From positions 62,001 through 126,000 of the forward strand of contig NZ_BBME01000013.1 in NCBI RefSeq assembly GCF_000971395.1: a DNA stretch of 64,000 nt. Direction: 5' to 3'. How positions within the stretch are numbered: position 1 is the first letter of the stretch; every line of letters starts with the position of its first letter. Below the pieces are notes generated by a model. The model worked only from the letters and a program-made list of their open reading frames with translations, was not told where the DNA came from and searched no databases. Of this stretch, positions 8,526-17,034 are shown piece after piece. This DNA is from Demequina iriomotensis (lineage in GTDB: Bacteria; Actinomycetota; Actinomycetes; Actinomycetales; Demequinaceae). A program made the translations under genes and the position numbers.

Positions 8526-9793
8526 CACACCGCCTCCAGGATCGCCACGACGCCCTGGCCGCCGGCCGCGCACACCGAGATGAGGCCGCGCGACCCGGGT
8601 CCGCGCTCGTGGAGCAGCTTGGCCAGGGTGGGCACGATGCGGGCGCCGGTCGCGGCGAAGGGGTGGCCCACGGCGAGGGACGAGCCCGTGACGTTGAGGC
8701 GCGCCCGGTCGATCTCGCCGATGGCGCCGTCGAGCCCGAGGCCGCGGCAGTAGTCCTCGTCACGCCACGCGGCCAGGGTCGCGAGCACGGTCGAGGCGAA
8801 CGCCTCGTGGATCTCGAACAGGTCGATGTCGTCGACCGTGAGGCCCTGCCGCGCGAGCAGGCGGCCCGTCGCGCCGACGGGGGCGAGGAGCAGGTCCGCC
8901 CCGGCGGGGTGGTCGACCGCGGCGACCTCAGCGTCGACGACGCGGGCCCACGGGGTGAGGTGATGCGCGGCCGCCCACTCCTCGGTGGCGAGCAGCACCG
9001 CGGCGGCGCCGTCCGAGAGCGCGGTGGAGTTGCCCGCGGTCATGGTCCCGTCCGGGCCGCCGAACGCCGGCTTGAGCGCCGCGAGCCGCTCGACGCTCGT
9101 GTCGGGGCGCAGGATCGCGTCCTTCGCCACCCGCAGGTACGGTGTCACCAGGTCGTCGAAGAAGCCTCGGTCCCACGCCGCGGCGAGCCGGTGGTGGCTC
9201 GCCGCCGCCAGACCGTCCTGCTCCTCGCGCGTGATGCCCCAGCGGGTGGTGGTGACCGCCTGGTGCTCGCCCATCGACAGTCCCGTGCGGGGCTCGGCGA
9301 CGCGGGGTGCCAGCGGCGCGAGGTGGCGCGGGCGGATCCGCGCGAACGCGGCGAACCGTTGCTTCGCGGTGCGCGCGCGGCTCGCCTCGAGGAGGATCCG
9401 ACGCAGCGGGTCGCTCACCGCGATCGGCGCGTCGGACGCGGAGTCGACCCCGGCTGCGATGCCGCTCTCGAGCTGGCCGAGCGCGATCTTGTTCGCAAGG
9501 TACATGGTGGTCTCGAGCCCGGTCGCGCATGCCTGCTGAAGGTCGCACGCGGGGGTCTCGGGCGCGAGCGCCGAGCTGAGCACGGCCTCGCGCGTGAGGT
9601 TGAAGTCGTTCGGGTGCTTGAGGACCGCGCCGCCCGCGACCTCGCCGATGCGCTCGCCGGCCAGACCGGTGCGCGCCACGAGCCCGTCGAGGGTCGCCGT
9701 CAGCATGTCGTGGGAGGACGCCTGCGCGTAGGGCCCTCCCGCCTTCGCGAAGGGGATGCGGTTCCCTCCGACGACCACGACCTTGTGGTGCAT
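8525..9793 (-). CDS. Acetyl-CoA acyltransferase (thiolase), FadA2-like
   Basis: Type I thiolase of 422 residues that cleaves 3-ketoacyl-CoA with CoA, or runs in reverse. The nucleophile is Cys89 in QQACATG. HEAFAS (about 329), GHPFAATG (about 377) and the second catalytic cysteine in SVCAAGGQG (about 408) complete the active site. It is first in the minus-strand operon thiolase / fabG4 / dehydratase. It is divergent from tetR across 73 bp that hold two repeat operators, so it is probably repressed by that TetR. Confidence 0.93.
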   Translation of the reverse strand: MHHKVVVVGGNRIPFAKAGGPYAQASSHDMLTATLDGLVARTGLAGERIGEVAGGAVLKHPNDFNLTREAVLSSALAPETPACDLQQACATGLETTMYLANKIALGQLESGIAAGVDSASDAPIAVSDPLRRILLEASRARTAKQRFAAFARIRPRHLAPLAPRVAEPRTGLSMGEHQAVTTTRWGITREEQDGLAAASHHRLAAAWDRGFFDDLVTPYLRVAKDAILRPDTSVERLAALKPAFGGPDGTMTAGNSTALSDGAAAVLLATEEWAAAHHLTPWARVVDAEVAAVDHPAGADLLLAPVGATGRLLARQGLTVDDIDLFEIHEAFASTVLATLAAWRDEDYCRGLGLDGAIGEIDRARLNVTGSSLAVGHPFAATGARIVPTLAKLLHERGPGSRGLISVCAAGGQGVVAILEAV

Positions 9794-9822
9794 AGCTCCT
9801 CCGGGGTTCGGTGTATATCCGA

Positions 9823-9849
9823 TACCGACGGTAGCAGATACCGCCGGTA
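9823..9849. promoter_or_regulatory. Two tandem TetR operator palindromes
   Basis: TACCG-A-CGGTA (9823-9833) and TACCG-C-CGGTA (9839-9849) are two 11-bp palindromes with centres 16 bp apart. They lie between the divergent thiolase and tetR starts. Two copies in a divergent promoter region strongly suggest autoregulation of tetR and control of the thiolase operon. Confidence 0.8.
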
Positions 9850-9866
9850 CTGGTTATGGTGGTGGC

Positions 9867-10490
9867 ATGTCCTCCGATGGCCGGGATACCAGGTGGGCGC
9901 AGCATCGCGCCGACAGGCGGCGCGAGCTCGTCTCCCATGCGCTGCGCGCGATCCGGGTCCACGGCCCCGGCGTCGCGCTCGAGGACATCGCCGCGCGGGC
10001 AGGCACGTCGAAGACCGTCCTCTACCGGCACTTCGGCGATCGCGCGGGCCTCTACGCGGCGGTCGTGGAGTCCGTGCACGCGTACATCCACGCGGGCCTC
10101 ACGACGGCGCTCGAGCTCACGGATGCCGAGGATCTGGGCCGCATGGCGGGAGACCTCGCGGACGCCTACCTGGGCCTCGTCGAGCGCGATCCGCACATCT
10201 ATCGCTTCGTCCTCGCGGTGCCGGTGGTCGCGGCCACCGGCGCGCCGGACCCTGCGGGCAACCTGCCCGCGATCATGGGCGCGCACGTGTCCGAGGCGAT
10301 CGGCGCGCATCTCGCGCGCACGGGCGGCGATCCCACCTCGGCGGCCATCTGGGGCCATGGCCTGGTCGGGTTCATCCGCGCGGCCGCCGACCAATGGATG
10401 GACGCCGACCCGCGTCCGCCGCGCGACGCCGTGGTCGCGCACATCACCGCGCTGTTCGCGCCGGGCTTCACCGGCGCGCTCACCCCCTGA
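9867..10490 (+). CDS. TetR-family regulator of the fatty-acid module
   Basis: A 207-residue repressor. Residues about 15-62 form a typical helix-turn-helix (GVALEDIAARAGTSKTVLYR), and the rest is an alpha-helical ligand domain. The ATG at 9867 is preferred because the longer frame would run through the operators. It is followed after 22 bp by the acyl-CoA oxidase, so regulator and enzyme are likely co-transcribed. An acyl-CoA ligand is an inference from the neighbours. Confidence 0.9.
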   Translation: MSSDGRDTRWAQHRADRRRELVSHALRAIRVHGPGVALEDIAARAGTSKTVLYRHFGDRAGLYAAVVESVHAYIHAGLTTALELTDAEDLGRMAGDLADAYLGLVERDPHIYRFVLAVPVVAATGAPDPAGNLPAIMGAHVSEAIGAHLARTGGDPTSAAIWGHGLVGFIRAAADQWMDADPRPPRDAVVAHITALFAPGFTGALTP

Positions 10491-10512
10491 CCCCGCGACC
10501 CGAGGAGCAACG

Positions 10513-12462
10513 ATGACGTTGACCGACGAGACCTCCGCACCGCTCGCCCACGAGAGGCTCACCACGCTGGGAGCCGCGCTGCGCGTCGCTCTCGACGGAC
10601 CGTACGCGGCCGAGCGTGCGGTCGCCCGCGCGACCTTCCCCGCGGGCGGGGCGCTGCGACCCGTCGAGCTCGGCATCGAGGAGTCGCGGGCCTGGACGCT
10701 CGCGCGGCTGCAGGAGCTGCAGGACGCCGGCTTCGGCTCCGCCGGCGTGCCCTCGCGGGCCGGCGCGCACGCGGATCCGCTCGAGGCGGCCCTCACGTTC
10801 GAGACGCTCGCCATGTGCGACCTCTCGGTCACCATCAAGTCGGGTGTGCAGTTCGGGCTGTTCGGCGGCGCGATCGCCAACCTCGGCACGGCGTGGCACC
10901 ACGACACCTTCCTGCCGGGCGTCACCTCGATGGAGCTGCTGGGCTGCTTCGCGATGACCGAGCTCGGGCACGGCTCGGACGTCGCGAGCCTCGAGACCAC
11001 CCTGACGTACGTGCCGGAGACCGACGAGATCGAGGTGCACTCGCCCACGCCCGCGGCCACCAAGGCATACATCGGCAACGCGGCGCGCGACGGCGGCATG
11101 GCGGCAGTGTTCGGCCAGCTCGTGGTGGACGGGCGGCGTCACGGGGTCCACACCGTGCTCGTGCCGCTGCGGGACGAGGACGGCGCCGACCTGCCGGGCG
11201 TCACCACGGGCGACCACGGGCACAAGGGCGGTCTGCTGGGGATCGACAACGGCACCCTCCGCTTCGATCACGTGCGCGTGCCCCGCCGCATGCTGCTCGA
11301 CCGCTACGGCGGCATCGGCGACGACGGCGCCTACCGGTCCGAGATCGAGGACCCGAACCGGCGCTTCTTCACGATGCTCGGCACGCTCGTGCGCGGGCGC
11401 GTCTGCGTGGGCGGCGGCGGCGCCATGGCGGCACGTCGCGCCCTGTCCATCGCGACGCGGCACGCCCTCCGCCGACGCCAGTTCCCGGCGCCGGGCCGCC
11501 CCGACGGCGTGCTCCTCCTCGACTACGTGGTGCACCAGCGGCGCCTGCTGCCTCTCCTCGCGCGCTCCTACGCCCTCGGTGCCGCCCAGAACCGGCTCAT
11601 CGGCGCGCTGGTCCACGTCCAGGGTGACGACGAGAGCACCGAGCGGGACCAGCGCGAGCTCGAGACGTTCGCCGCGGGCATGAAGGCCATGCAGACCTGG
11701 TTCGCGAACCGCGCGGTGCAGGAGGCGCGTGAGGCCTGCGGCGGCGCCGGCTACCTGAGCGAGAACGAGCTGACGGCACTGCGCGGCGACGTCGACATCT
11801 TCGCGACCTTCGAGGGCGACAACACGGTGCTCATGCAGCTGGTCGCGAAGGGCCTGCTCACCGACTACCGCCACGCCTGGAGCGCGCTCGACCGCACCGG
11901 CGTGGTGCAGGCGACCACGCGCGCCGTGGGGGAGCTGGTGATGGAGCGCACCTCCGCGGGGCTGGTCCTCGACCGTCTCGCCGCCACCGCGCGTCGCCGT
12001 CCCGAGGAGACGACGCTCGTCGATCGCGGATGGCACGCGCTCATGTTCGAGGAGCGCGAGCGGCACGCGCTCGAGTCGCTCGCGCGTCGCATGCGCGCCG
12101 CGGCGAAGGCCGGCGGCGACTCGTTCGAGGCCTTCAACCGCCTCGGGCCGCACGTCCAGTTCGTCGCCCGCGCGCACATGGAGCGCGTCACGCTCGCGGC
12201 CTTCGTCGCGCTCCTCGACACGACCGAGGACGCCGAGGCGCGCGACGTGCTCGAGCGCACGTGCTCGCTGTTCGCGCTCAGCAGCATCGCGGACGACCGC
12301 GCGTGGTTCCTCGAGCACAGCCGCATGACCACCGCCCGCTCGAAGGCGATCGGCGACCAGATCGACGCGCTGTGCCGCGAGCTCCGGCCTCACGCGCTCG
12401 CGCTCGTCGAGGGCCTGGGCATCCCGCGCGACTGGATCGAGGCGCGAATCCTGGACGAATGA
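10513..12462 (+). CDS. Acyl-CoA oxidase/dehydrogenase family protein (ACOX-like)
   Basis: FAD enzyme introducing the first double bond of fatty acyl-CoA. Its 649 residues match the acyl-CoA oxidase subfamily rather than the roughly 380 of ordinary dehydrogenases. MTELGHGSDV (about 155) and the extra C-terminal helical domain fit that group. TFEGDN (about 432-437) carries the glutamate expected to act as base. A large FadE5-type enzyme occupies the matching place in mycobacteria (Rv0244c). Sequence alone cannot say whether electrons go to oxygen or to an electron-transfer flavoprotein. The ATG at 10513 is preceded by GAGGAG. Confidence 0.88.
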   Translation: MTLTDETSAPLAHERLTTLGAALRVALDGPYAAERAVARATFPAGGALRPVELGIEESRAWTLARLQELQDAGFGSAGVPSRAGAHADPLEAALTFETLAMCDLSVTIKSGVQFGLFGGAIANLGTAWHHDTFLPGVTSMELLGCFAMTELGHGSDVASLETTLTYVPETDEIEVHSPTPAATKAYIGNAARDGGMAAVFGQLVVDGRRHGVHTVLVPLRDEDGADLPGVTTGDHGHKGGLLGIDNGTLRFDHVRVPRRMLLDRYGGIGDDGAYRSEIEDPNRRFFTMLGTLVRGRVCVGGGGAMAARRALSIATRHALRRRQFPAPGRPDGVLLLDYVVHQRRLLPLLARSYALGAAQNRLIGALVHVQGDDESTERDQRELETFAAGMKAMQTWFANRAVQEAREACGGAGYLSENELTALRGDVDIFATFEGDNTVLMQLVAKGLLTDYRHAWSALDRTGVVQATTRAVGELVMERTSAGLVLDRLAATARRRPEETTLVDRGWHALMFEERERHALESLARRMRAAAKAGGDSFEAFNRLGPHVQFVARAHMERVTLAAFVALLDTTEDAEARDVLERTCSLFALSSIADDRAWFLEHSRMTTARSKAIGDQIDALCRELRPHALALVEGLGIPRDWIEARILDE

Positions 12463-12539
12463 GCACGCGGAGGGAAGCAATCCGTCCGTCCAGTGGTTGA
12501 CTGGTGTCGAACAGGGCGTCGCGCCCTGGCGCGCTCGAC

Positions 12540-12564
12540 GATGAGCGGTCCCTCACGGCTCATC
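12540..12564. promoter_or_regulatory. Inverted repeat upstream of the MFS gene
   Basis: GATGAGC and GCTCATC are separated by 11 bases, ending 16 bp before the MFS start. It could be an operator or an mRNA hairpin near the ribosome site. Function is unproven. Confidence 0.35.
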
Positions 12565-12580
12565 ACAGAACGGCGCCTCC

Positions 12581-13837
12581 ATGCAGCTCACCCCCGCGCG
12601 CTCCCGGCTCGCCCTCCTTGCGCTCGCGCTCGGCGGATTCGGCATCGGCACCACGGAGTTCGTCGCGATGGGGCTGCTCCCCGACATCGCGCGCGACCTC
12701 CTGCCGACGCTCTACGCCCAGGACCCCGAGGCCGCGCTCGCGCGCGCCGGCGTGCTGATCTCGGCCTACGCCGCCGGCGTGGTCGTGGGCGCCCCGACGA
12801 TCGCGGCCGGCGCCGCACGCTTCCCGCGCAAGACGCTGCTGACGGTGCTCGCCGCCGCGTTCACTCTCGGCACGCTCGCCTCGGCGCTCGCACCCACGTT
12901 CGAGACGGTGGTGGCCGCACGCTTCCTCGCGGGCCTCCCGCACGGCGCCTACTTCGGCATCGCGGCCCTCGCCGCCGCCGACCTCATGGGGCCGGGCAAG
13001 CGCGGCCGCGCCGCCGCCTTCGTGCTCTCGGGCCTCACCATCGCGAACGTGGTCGGCGTCCCCGCCATCACGTGGCTGGGCCAGCACACGAGCTGGCGGG
13101 TCGCGTACCTCGCGGTCGCCGCCATCTTCGCGCTCACCACCGCCGCGATCGCGGTGTGGGTGCCGCGCGCGCCCGGCGATCCGCACGCGACCGTCCGCCG
13201 CGAGCTCGGCGCCTTCCGACGCCCGGCGGTGTGGCTCGCGCTCGCGACGGGCTCGCTGGGATTCGGCGGCTTCTTCGCGGTGTACTCGTACGTCTCGCCG
13301 CTCGCGACCGAGGTGACCGGCGCCTCGGAGTCCTTCGTGCCCGTGGCGCTGGTGATGCTCGGTCTCGGCATGACGGTCGGGAACCTCGTCGGCGGGCGGA
13401 TGGCGGACACGGGCGCGGTTCGCGCCGTCTTCATCCTCTTCGGCGTCTTCGCGGCGTCGCTCCTCGGGCTCGCGCTCACCGCCGCGACGCTGCCTGGCCT
13501 GCTCATCGGGCTGTTCATGGTGGGGGGCTCCGCCGCTGCCATCTCGCCGGCGATCCAGACGCGCCTCATGGACGTCGCGGGCGACAGCCAGACCATCGCG
13601 GCCGCGCTCAACCACAGCGCGCTCAACATGGGCAACAGCCTCGGCGCGTTCCTCGGCGGCGCGGTCATCGCGGCGGGGCTCGGCTACACGGCGCCGACGT
13701 GGACCGGGCTCGCGCTGTGCGTCCCCGGCGTGCTGGCGGCCGTCGCCGGATGGGCGGTCACCCGGGAACGGGCGGACGATGCGGTAGCCTCCTTGGCGGC
13801 CGCCGACGCCCGGGTCGCGGTGCGGCCCGGTCGCTGA
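12581..13837 (+). CDS. MFS transporter, drug:proton antiporter (DHA1) type
   Basis: Integral membrane transporter of 418 residues with about 12 hydrophobic segments. FGIGTTEFVAMGLLPDIA in the first helix is the signature of the arabinose-efflux/chloramphenicol-resistance branch of DHA1. A second half begins near residue 205. Substrate is unknown. The ATG at 12581 follows an inverted repeat and lacks a strong ribosome site. An upstream extension in frame is not supported because the first helix would lie too far inside. The YitT-like gene follows after 31 bp. Confidence 0.88.
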   Translation: MQLTPARSRLALLALALGGFGIGTTEFVAMGLLPDIARDLLPTLYAQDPEAALARAGVLISAYAAGVVVGAPTIAAGAARFPRKTLLTVLAAAFTLGTLASALAPTFETVVAARFLAGLPHGAYFGIAALAAADLMGPGKRGRAAAFVLSGLTIANVVGVPAITWLGQHTSWRVAYLAVAAIFALTTAAIAVWVPRAPGDPHATVRRELGAFRRPAVWLALATGSLGFGGFFAVYSYVSPLATEVTGASESFVPVALVMLGLGMTVGNLVGGRMADTGAVRAVFILFGVFAASLLGLALTAATLPGLLIGLFMVGGSAAAISPAIQTRLMDVAGDSQTIAAALNHSALNMGNSLGAFLGGAVIAAGLGYTAPTWTGLALCVPGVLAAVAGWAVTRERADDAVASLAAADARVAVRPGR

Positions 13838-13868
13838 GCCGGCCCCGCATCGTCCCCGAAGGAGCCCC

Positions 13869-14486
13869 GTGACCGTCGTCGAGCCGCCCGTCGAGATCAA
13901 GCCGCACGCGGTGTGGGAGGACGTCCTCGCGATCCCGGTCGGCGCCTTCCTCATGTCGTGGGGCATGTACCTGCTGAGCGCGATCGACGGCGTCACCGGC
14001 GGCCTCGCCGGCGTCTCCTTCCTCACCAGCTACGTCACGGGCTGGTCGCTCGGCGCGGTGTACTTCCTCATCAACCTGCCGTTCTACTGGCTCGCCGTCC
14101 GCCGCCTGGGTTGGGCGTTCACGCTCAAGACCCTGGTCGCCGTCGGCCTCATCTCCGTGGGCGTCGGGCTGCACCCGCGCTTCATCGACGTCTCGGGCAT
14201 CCAGCCGATGTACGCCGCGGTGTTCGCGGGCCTCGCCGTCGGCACGGGCATGATCGTGCTGTTCCGTCACGGCGCAAGCGCGGGCGGCTTCGGGATCCTC
14301 GCACAGTGGCTGCAGAAGACTCGCGGGTGGCGCGCCGGCTACATCCAGCTCGCGCTCGACCTGTGCGTGATCGCCGCCTCGGTGGCTATCGTCGACTCGT
14401 GGGTGCTCGTGTGCTCGATCGTGGGCGGCGTGCTGCTCAACCTCGTGGTCGCGATCAACCACCGCCCGGGCCGCTACTTCGGCTGA
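13869..14486 (+). CDS. YitT-family membrane protein
   Basis: A 205-residue membrane protein with five to six hydrophobic segments. It carries the family pattern GVTGGLAGVSFL near residue 40 and FRHGASAGGFGILAQ near 135, typical of the YitT/DUF161 group of unknown transport function. The GTG at 13869 has AAGGAG seven bases upstream. It sits 31 bp behind the MFS gene on the same strand and is convergent with the peroxidase gene 6 bp later. Confidence 0.85.
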   Translation: MTVVEPPVEIKPHAVWEDVLAIPVGAFLMSWGMYLLSAIDGVTGGLAGVSFLTSYVTGWSLGAVYFLINLPFYWLAVRRLGWAFTLKTLVAVGLISVGVGLHPRFIDVSGIQPMYAAVFAGLAVGTGMIVLFRHGASAGGFGILAQWLQKTRGWRAGYIQLALDLCVIAASVAIVDSWVLVCSIVGGVLLNLVVAINHRPGRYFG

Positions 14487-14492
14487 CGGTGC

Positions 14493-14975
14493 TCAGGCCG
14501 CGAGGGCGGCGCGCACGTCCTCGCGGAGCGCCGCGGGCTCGGTCGTGGGCGCGTAGCGCGCGATGACGGTGCCGTCCCTGCCCACCAGGAACTTGGTGAA
14601 GTTCCACTTGATGGAGCTGCCGGTCAGGGAGCGCGTCTCGGCCTTGAGCCAGCGGTACAGCGGGTGGGCGTCGCGCCCGTTGACGTCGATGCGCGCGAAC
14701 ATGGGGAACGTCACCCCGTAGTTCGACGTGCAGAACTCGGCGATCTCCTCCGAGCTGCCCGGCTCCTGGTGGGCGAACTGATCGCACGGGAAGCCGAGGA
14801 TCACGAGCCCGTCGGACCCGAGTTCCCGGTACAGCGCCTCGAGGCCCTCGAACTGCGGGGTGAGGCCGCACCGCGACGCGGTGTTGACCACGAGCACCAC
14901 CTGGCCCCGGTACGCCTCGAGCGCACGCTCCTGGCCGTCGAGAGCGGTCGCGGTGAAATCGTGCAGCGTCGTCAT
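14493..14975 (-). CDS. Glutathione peroxidase-family (thiol) peroxidase
   Basis: Reduces hydroperoxides. In actinobacteria such non-selenium enzymes usually take electrons from thioredoxin rather than glutathione. The 160-residue protein has the peroxidatic cysteine (not selenocysteine) in NTASRCGLT at about residue 36. The catalytic Gln block follows, with GFPCDQF as resolving-cysteine region, and the Trp/Asn pair is in WNFTKFLV. The ATG at 14975 is chosen because upstream frame content overlaps the divergent Nudix gene. The two starts are only 37 bp apart. Confidence 0.92.
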   Translation of the reverse strand: MTTLHDFTATALDGQERALEAYRGQVVLVVNTASRCGLTPQFEGLEALYRELGSDGLVILGFPCDQFAHQEPGSSEEIAEFCTSNYGVTFPMFARIDVNGRDAHPLYRWLKAETRSLTGSSIKWNFTKFLVGRDGTVIARYAPTTEPAALREDVRAALAA

Positions 14976-15012
14976 GCACCGATCCTCGCATCGCATGTGG
15001 GAGCCTGGCGAC

Positions 15013-15906
15013 GTGACCCTCCCGCCTCCGCTGCCGCCGGACCGCGACCCGGGCGACAACTGGGCGTACGCGGCGGACGGCACGCGGTACTGGGGCGCGT
15101 TCGGCGCGTCGGGGCTCCTCGCGCACGATCCGCTGCGGGGCGTGCTGCTGCAGCACCGCGCCGAGTGGAGCCATCACGGCGGCACGTGGGGGATCCCCGG
15201 CGGAGCGCTCCATCGCGGCGAGGTCCCGCTCGACGGCGCTCTGCGCGAGGCCGCCGAGGAGGCGGGCGTCCCCCGGGACGCCGTCGCGCCGACGGCGGTC
15301 CACGTGCTCGACCTCGAGGTGTGGCGGTACAGCACGGTCGTCGCCACCACGTCGCGAGCGTTCGATCCCGTCGCTGCCGACGCGGAGAGCATCGCGCTCG
15401 AGTGGATCGCGCTCGACGCCGTCGCGGAGCGTCCGCTGCACCCCGGTTTCGCGGCCTCCTGGCCGATGCTGCGCGACGCCCTCGCGCATCGTCCCGCGGT
15501 GGTGGTCGACGCCGCCAACGTGGTCGGATCCGTGCCGGACGGGTGGTGGCGCGACCGCCGCGGCGCCAACCGGAGGCTGATCGCGCGCCTCGGGGCGCTC
15601 GCCTCGGCGGGGGTGCCCGCGGCCCTCCTCGGCCTGGAGCTCGATCGCTGGTTCCCGCGCATCGTCGCCGTGGTCGAGGGTCGGTCGCGGGACGTTCCCG
15701 GCGTGCCCGGCGTCGAGGTGGTCGCCGCGCCGGGCGCGGGGGACGATGCGATCGTCGCGCAGGCCACCGCGCTCGCCGGGGACGGTCACCGCGTGACGGC
15801 GGTGACCTCCGATCGCGCGCTCGCGGCGCGCCTCGCGGGCGTGGCCGCGGTGCGCGGCTCGGGCGCGCTGCTCACGCTGCTCGACGGGGTCGCGCCCCGT
15901 CAGTGA
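15013..15906 (+). CDS. Nudix hydrolase fused to a NYN/PIN-like domain
   Basis: Two-domain protein of 297 residues. Residues about 15-155 form a Nudix hydrolase with a perfect Nudix box: G-x5-E, x7, REA, x, EE, x, G (about residues 62-84). Residues 160-297 begin VVVDAANVVGS and contain GAGDDAIV and VTSDRALAARL. These acidic blocks resemble the metal site of NYN/PIN nucleases. The GTG at 15013 has GGGAG nine bases upstream. An ATG at 14995 has none. The protein probably cleaves a nucleoside-diphosphate derivative, and a nuclease role for the second half is an inference. Its end overlaps the convergent methyltransferase by 7 bp. Confidence 0.85.
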   Translation: MTLPPPLPPDRDPGDNWAYAADGTRYWGAFGASGLLAHDPLRGVLLQHRAEWSHHGGTWGIPGGALHRGEVPLDGALREAAEEAGVPRDAVAPTAVHVLDLEVWRYSTVVATTSRAFDPVAADAESIALEWIALDAVAERPLHPGFAASWPMLRDALAHRPAVVVDAANVVGSVPDGWWRDRRGANRRLIARLGALASAGVPAALLGLELDRWFPRIVAVVEGRSRDVPGVPGVEVVAAPGAGDDAIVAQATALAGDGHRVTAVTSDRALAARLAGVAAVRGSGALLTLLDGVAPRQ

Positions 15907-16970
15907 TGGAGCCGGTAGAAGCGGAACTGCGGGAACGCTTCGATCGGCAGCACGGTGACCTCGCTGTACCCCGCGTCGGCGGCGTAGCCGCGCAGCACGC
16001 CGGGGCGCATCACGGTGCCCGTCGCCGCCGTCGTGTCGTTCGCCATGCTGTCCGGGAGGCAGACGAGCAGGCTGTAGCCGTACATGAGACGCTCGAACGG
16101 GTCGCCCGGGGGAGCGGGCGACTCCTCGACCCGCTCGTCGACGACGACTACGGCGCCGTCGACGCGCACGGCCTGACGGACGGCGTCGAGGACCTCGACC
16201 GGCCGCGGCATGTCGTGCAACGCCTCGATGATGAACGCCGCGTCGTACCCGCCGGCGAGGCTCCCGCCGTCGACGAGGACGAAGTCGACGCGGTCGGCGA
16301 GGCCGGCCTCCTCCGCGCGCTCGCGCGCATGCGCGATCGACGGCGCGTCGACGTCGACGCCTGTCACCCGTGCGTCGGGATAGGCCCGGGCGAGCGCCAG
16401 GGTCGACCAGCCGGCCCCGCACGCGACGTCCGCGATGCGCGCGTCGGCGCGCGACAGCACGGCGTGAAGCTCGGGCACCTCGGCGAGGGCCGGCGCGAGC
16501 CGTGACTCGAACCACGGCCGGTTGCCGTCGGCCTGGGCCCAGCGCGCATCGTCCCCCAGGGCGTCCCACGTGACCCCGCCGCCCGTGCGGTAGGCCTCGA
16601 GCAGCGCGGGCATCTGCGCGGCGGCGGCGGCCAGGAGCCGGGCGGCCGGCGCCGCGTAGGCGAGCGACCGAGGGTCCGTGAGCGCCTCCGCGGCGCCCGT
16701 GGGCAACGCGTGCACCGGCCCCGCCGGCGTCGCGGTCACGGTGACCATGCCCGCGGCGGCCTGGTGCGCGAGCCACTCGCGCGCGTAGCGCTCGTGGGTG
16801 CCGGTGGCGTCCGCCAACGCGCGTGCCGTGAGCGGTCCGTCCGCGGCGAGCGCGCGGTACCAGCCGAGCCGATCCCCGAGGTGGATCGCGAGGCTCTCCA
16901 TCCCCGTGGTCACGACCTCGAGGACGTGGTCCGCCCACGCGTCGGCCGGCGCGTGCTCGTGCGGTGCCAT
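15900..16970 (-). CDS. SAM-dependent methyltransferase with winged-helix N terminus
   Basis: A 356-residue class I methyltransferase. Residues 1-95 look like the winged-helix dimerisation domain of small-molecule methyltransferases (LTARALADATGTHERYAREW). The SAM-binding motif VACGAGWSTLALA is near 182-194, with the acidic motif TGVDVD 22 residues later. The ATG at 16970 has a strong GGGGAGG ribosome site 8 bases upstream. The substrate is unknown. Similar proteins are common in actinobacteria next to unrelated genes. Confidence 0.87.
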   Translation of the reverse strand: MAPHEHAPADAWADHVLEVVTTGMESLAIHLGDRLGWYRALAADGPLTARALADATGTHERYAREWLAHQAAAGMVTVTATPAGPVHALPTGAAEALTDPRSLAYAAPAARLLAAAAAQMPALLEAYRTGGGVTWDALGDDARWAQADGNRPWFESRLAPALAEVPELHAVLSRADARIADVACGAGWSTLALARAYPDARVTGVDVDAPSIAHARERAEEAGLADRVDFVLVDGGSLAGGYDAAFIIEALHDMPRPVEVLDAVRQAVRVDGAVVVVDERVEESPAPPGDPFERLMYGYSLLVCLPDSMANDTTAATGTVMRPGVLRGYAADAGYSEVTVLPIEAFPQFRFYRLHH

Positions 16971-17034
16971 CCGTGCACCTCCCCGCGCCCCGCGGGGCGC
17001 TCGCCTTCCAGGGAAGCCCACGACGCCCGCGCCG

